Shown here piece after piece: positions 63,798 through 64,000 of a DNA stretch of 64,000 nucleotides; position 1 is the stretch's first letter, and the number at the start of each line of letters is the position of its first letter. This stretch comes from Comamonadaceae bacterium G21597-S1. GTDB lineage: Bacteria > Pseudomonadota > Gammaproteobacteria > Burkholderiales > Burkholderiaceae_C. The stretch spans positions 42,707 to 106,706 of the forward strand of contig JAPWHR010000018.1 in NCBI GenBank assembly GCA_027214345.1, written 5' to 3'. The translations under genes and the position numbers were made by a program. The notes below the pieces were generated by a model, which made no database searches, had not been told where the DNA came from, and saw only the letters and a list, made by a program, of their open reading frames with translations.

Positions 63798-64000
63798 ATG
63801 AGCGACGCCCCCCGTCTGTCCGGTCGCACTGCGTGTCGACCGTCCGAGTCGTGGCGCTGCCAGAGGCAGGCGCCCCTTCGGCCCGTCCAAGCCTGCGCAG
63901 GCAGGCTTGGAGCCGCGGGCCTTAGCCCCACTGGGGGGCTCCCCCAACGGCCTGGCAAAGCCAGTTCCGTGGGGGCCTGGGCTGGCCTGCTCCGCGGCCG
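63798..64000 (+). CDS. Start of a possible further operon gene, low confidence
   Basis: An ATG two bases after the previous stop, with GGGGGAG upstream, opens a frame that stays open to the window edge (67 codons). It begins MSDAPRLSGRT but then runs through three hairpin repeats and shows no recognisable domain. An ABC ATPase would be expected next in this operon, so the start may be real with the coding sequence disrupted or, more likely, the true gene starts later. Confidence 0.2.
   Translation, partial: MSDAPRLSGRTACRPSESWRCQRQAPLRPVQACAGRLGAAGLSPTGGLPQRPGKASSVGAWAGLLRG
63886..63975. repeat. Cluster of three consecutive hairpins (probable interspersed repeat)
   Basis: First, TCCAAGCCTGC (63886-63896) pairs with GCAGGCTTGGA (63901-63911), a perfect 11-bp stem. 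Second, AGCCCC (63924-63929) pairs with GGGGCT (63935-63940). Third, CTGGC-AAA-GCCAG (63952-63964) sits inside outer arms CCCCAACGG / CCGTGGGG (one bulge). Similar palindromic blocks are common between genes in Burkholderiales and can stop transcription or stabilise mRNA ends. Confidence 0.65.

Overview
The window is high-GC, densely packed bacterial DNA. The gene content points to a Betaproteobacterium, most likely of the order Burkholderiales: two TRAP transporters, many solute-binding proteins with twin-arginine-like leaders, a DUF2069 protein, a PEP-CTERM protein, a BCCT carrier, and intergenic repeats of the type seen in that order. The family cannot be fixed from sequence alone. I saw no rRNA, tRNA, CRISPR array or insertion sequence.

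Layout. 1-7967: an envelope and signalling block with a two-partner secretion pair (transporter truncated by the window edge, plus its FHA-like exoprotein), a PEP-CTERM protein, a CHASE2 class III nucleotidyl cyclase and a DUF928 protein. 7974-13633: a LysR regulator divergent from a phytanoyl-CoA-dioxygenase-like gene, a polar amino-acid ABC transporter and a 2-hydroxychromene-2-carboxylate isomerase-like protein. 13774-23057: nine minus-strand genes that look like one uptake and CoA-dependent degradation pathway (NMT1-type ABC transporter, FAD oxidoreductase, CaiB-type CoA-transferase, enoyl-CoA hydratase, seven-iron ferredoxin, LysR, acyl-CoA ligase). 23270-28249: tag glycosylase, GlcD-type oxidase, DUF2069, YihY, a 5'-truncated VOC gene and a DnaQ-like exonuclease. 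28260-34517: DUF294/CBS nucleotidyltransferase, BCCT carrier, GGDEF-EAL protein and a small periplasmic molybdopterin-fold protein. 34620-38070: cytochrome P450, alpha/beta hydrolase and O-acetylhomoserine sulfhydrylase joined by ATGA overlaps. 38245-42898: CBS protein, a 59-bp repeat array, aroC, two tandem EamA transporters and aroE.

43221-46823 holds a TAXI-type TRAP system and a glutathione S-transferase. 46863-52986 is a likely shikimate/quinate-type catabolic module: an AroE paralogue, type II dehydroquinase, Gfo/Idh oxidoreductase and TetR regulator, divergent from a DctPQM TRAP transporter across a strong inverted repeat. 53015-57534: a 7TMR-DISM diguanylate cyclase, a DapA-family protein, ArfB and a DUF3095 protein that carries class III cyclase-like motifs. 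57711-63796: six tightly coupled plus-strand genes (solute-binding protein, PLP desulfhydrase-like enzyme, enolase-superfamily enzyme, two permeases and an unrecognised protein), ending in a cluster of three hairpins at the window edge.

The most unusual sequence features are the 59-bp array, in which each unit is a potential overlapping minigene running from a CBS gene to aroC, and several complete but unassigned transport-plus-enzyme operons. Enzyme substrates are inferences throughout; family assignments rest on motifs read directly from the translations.
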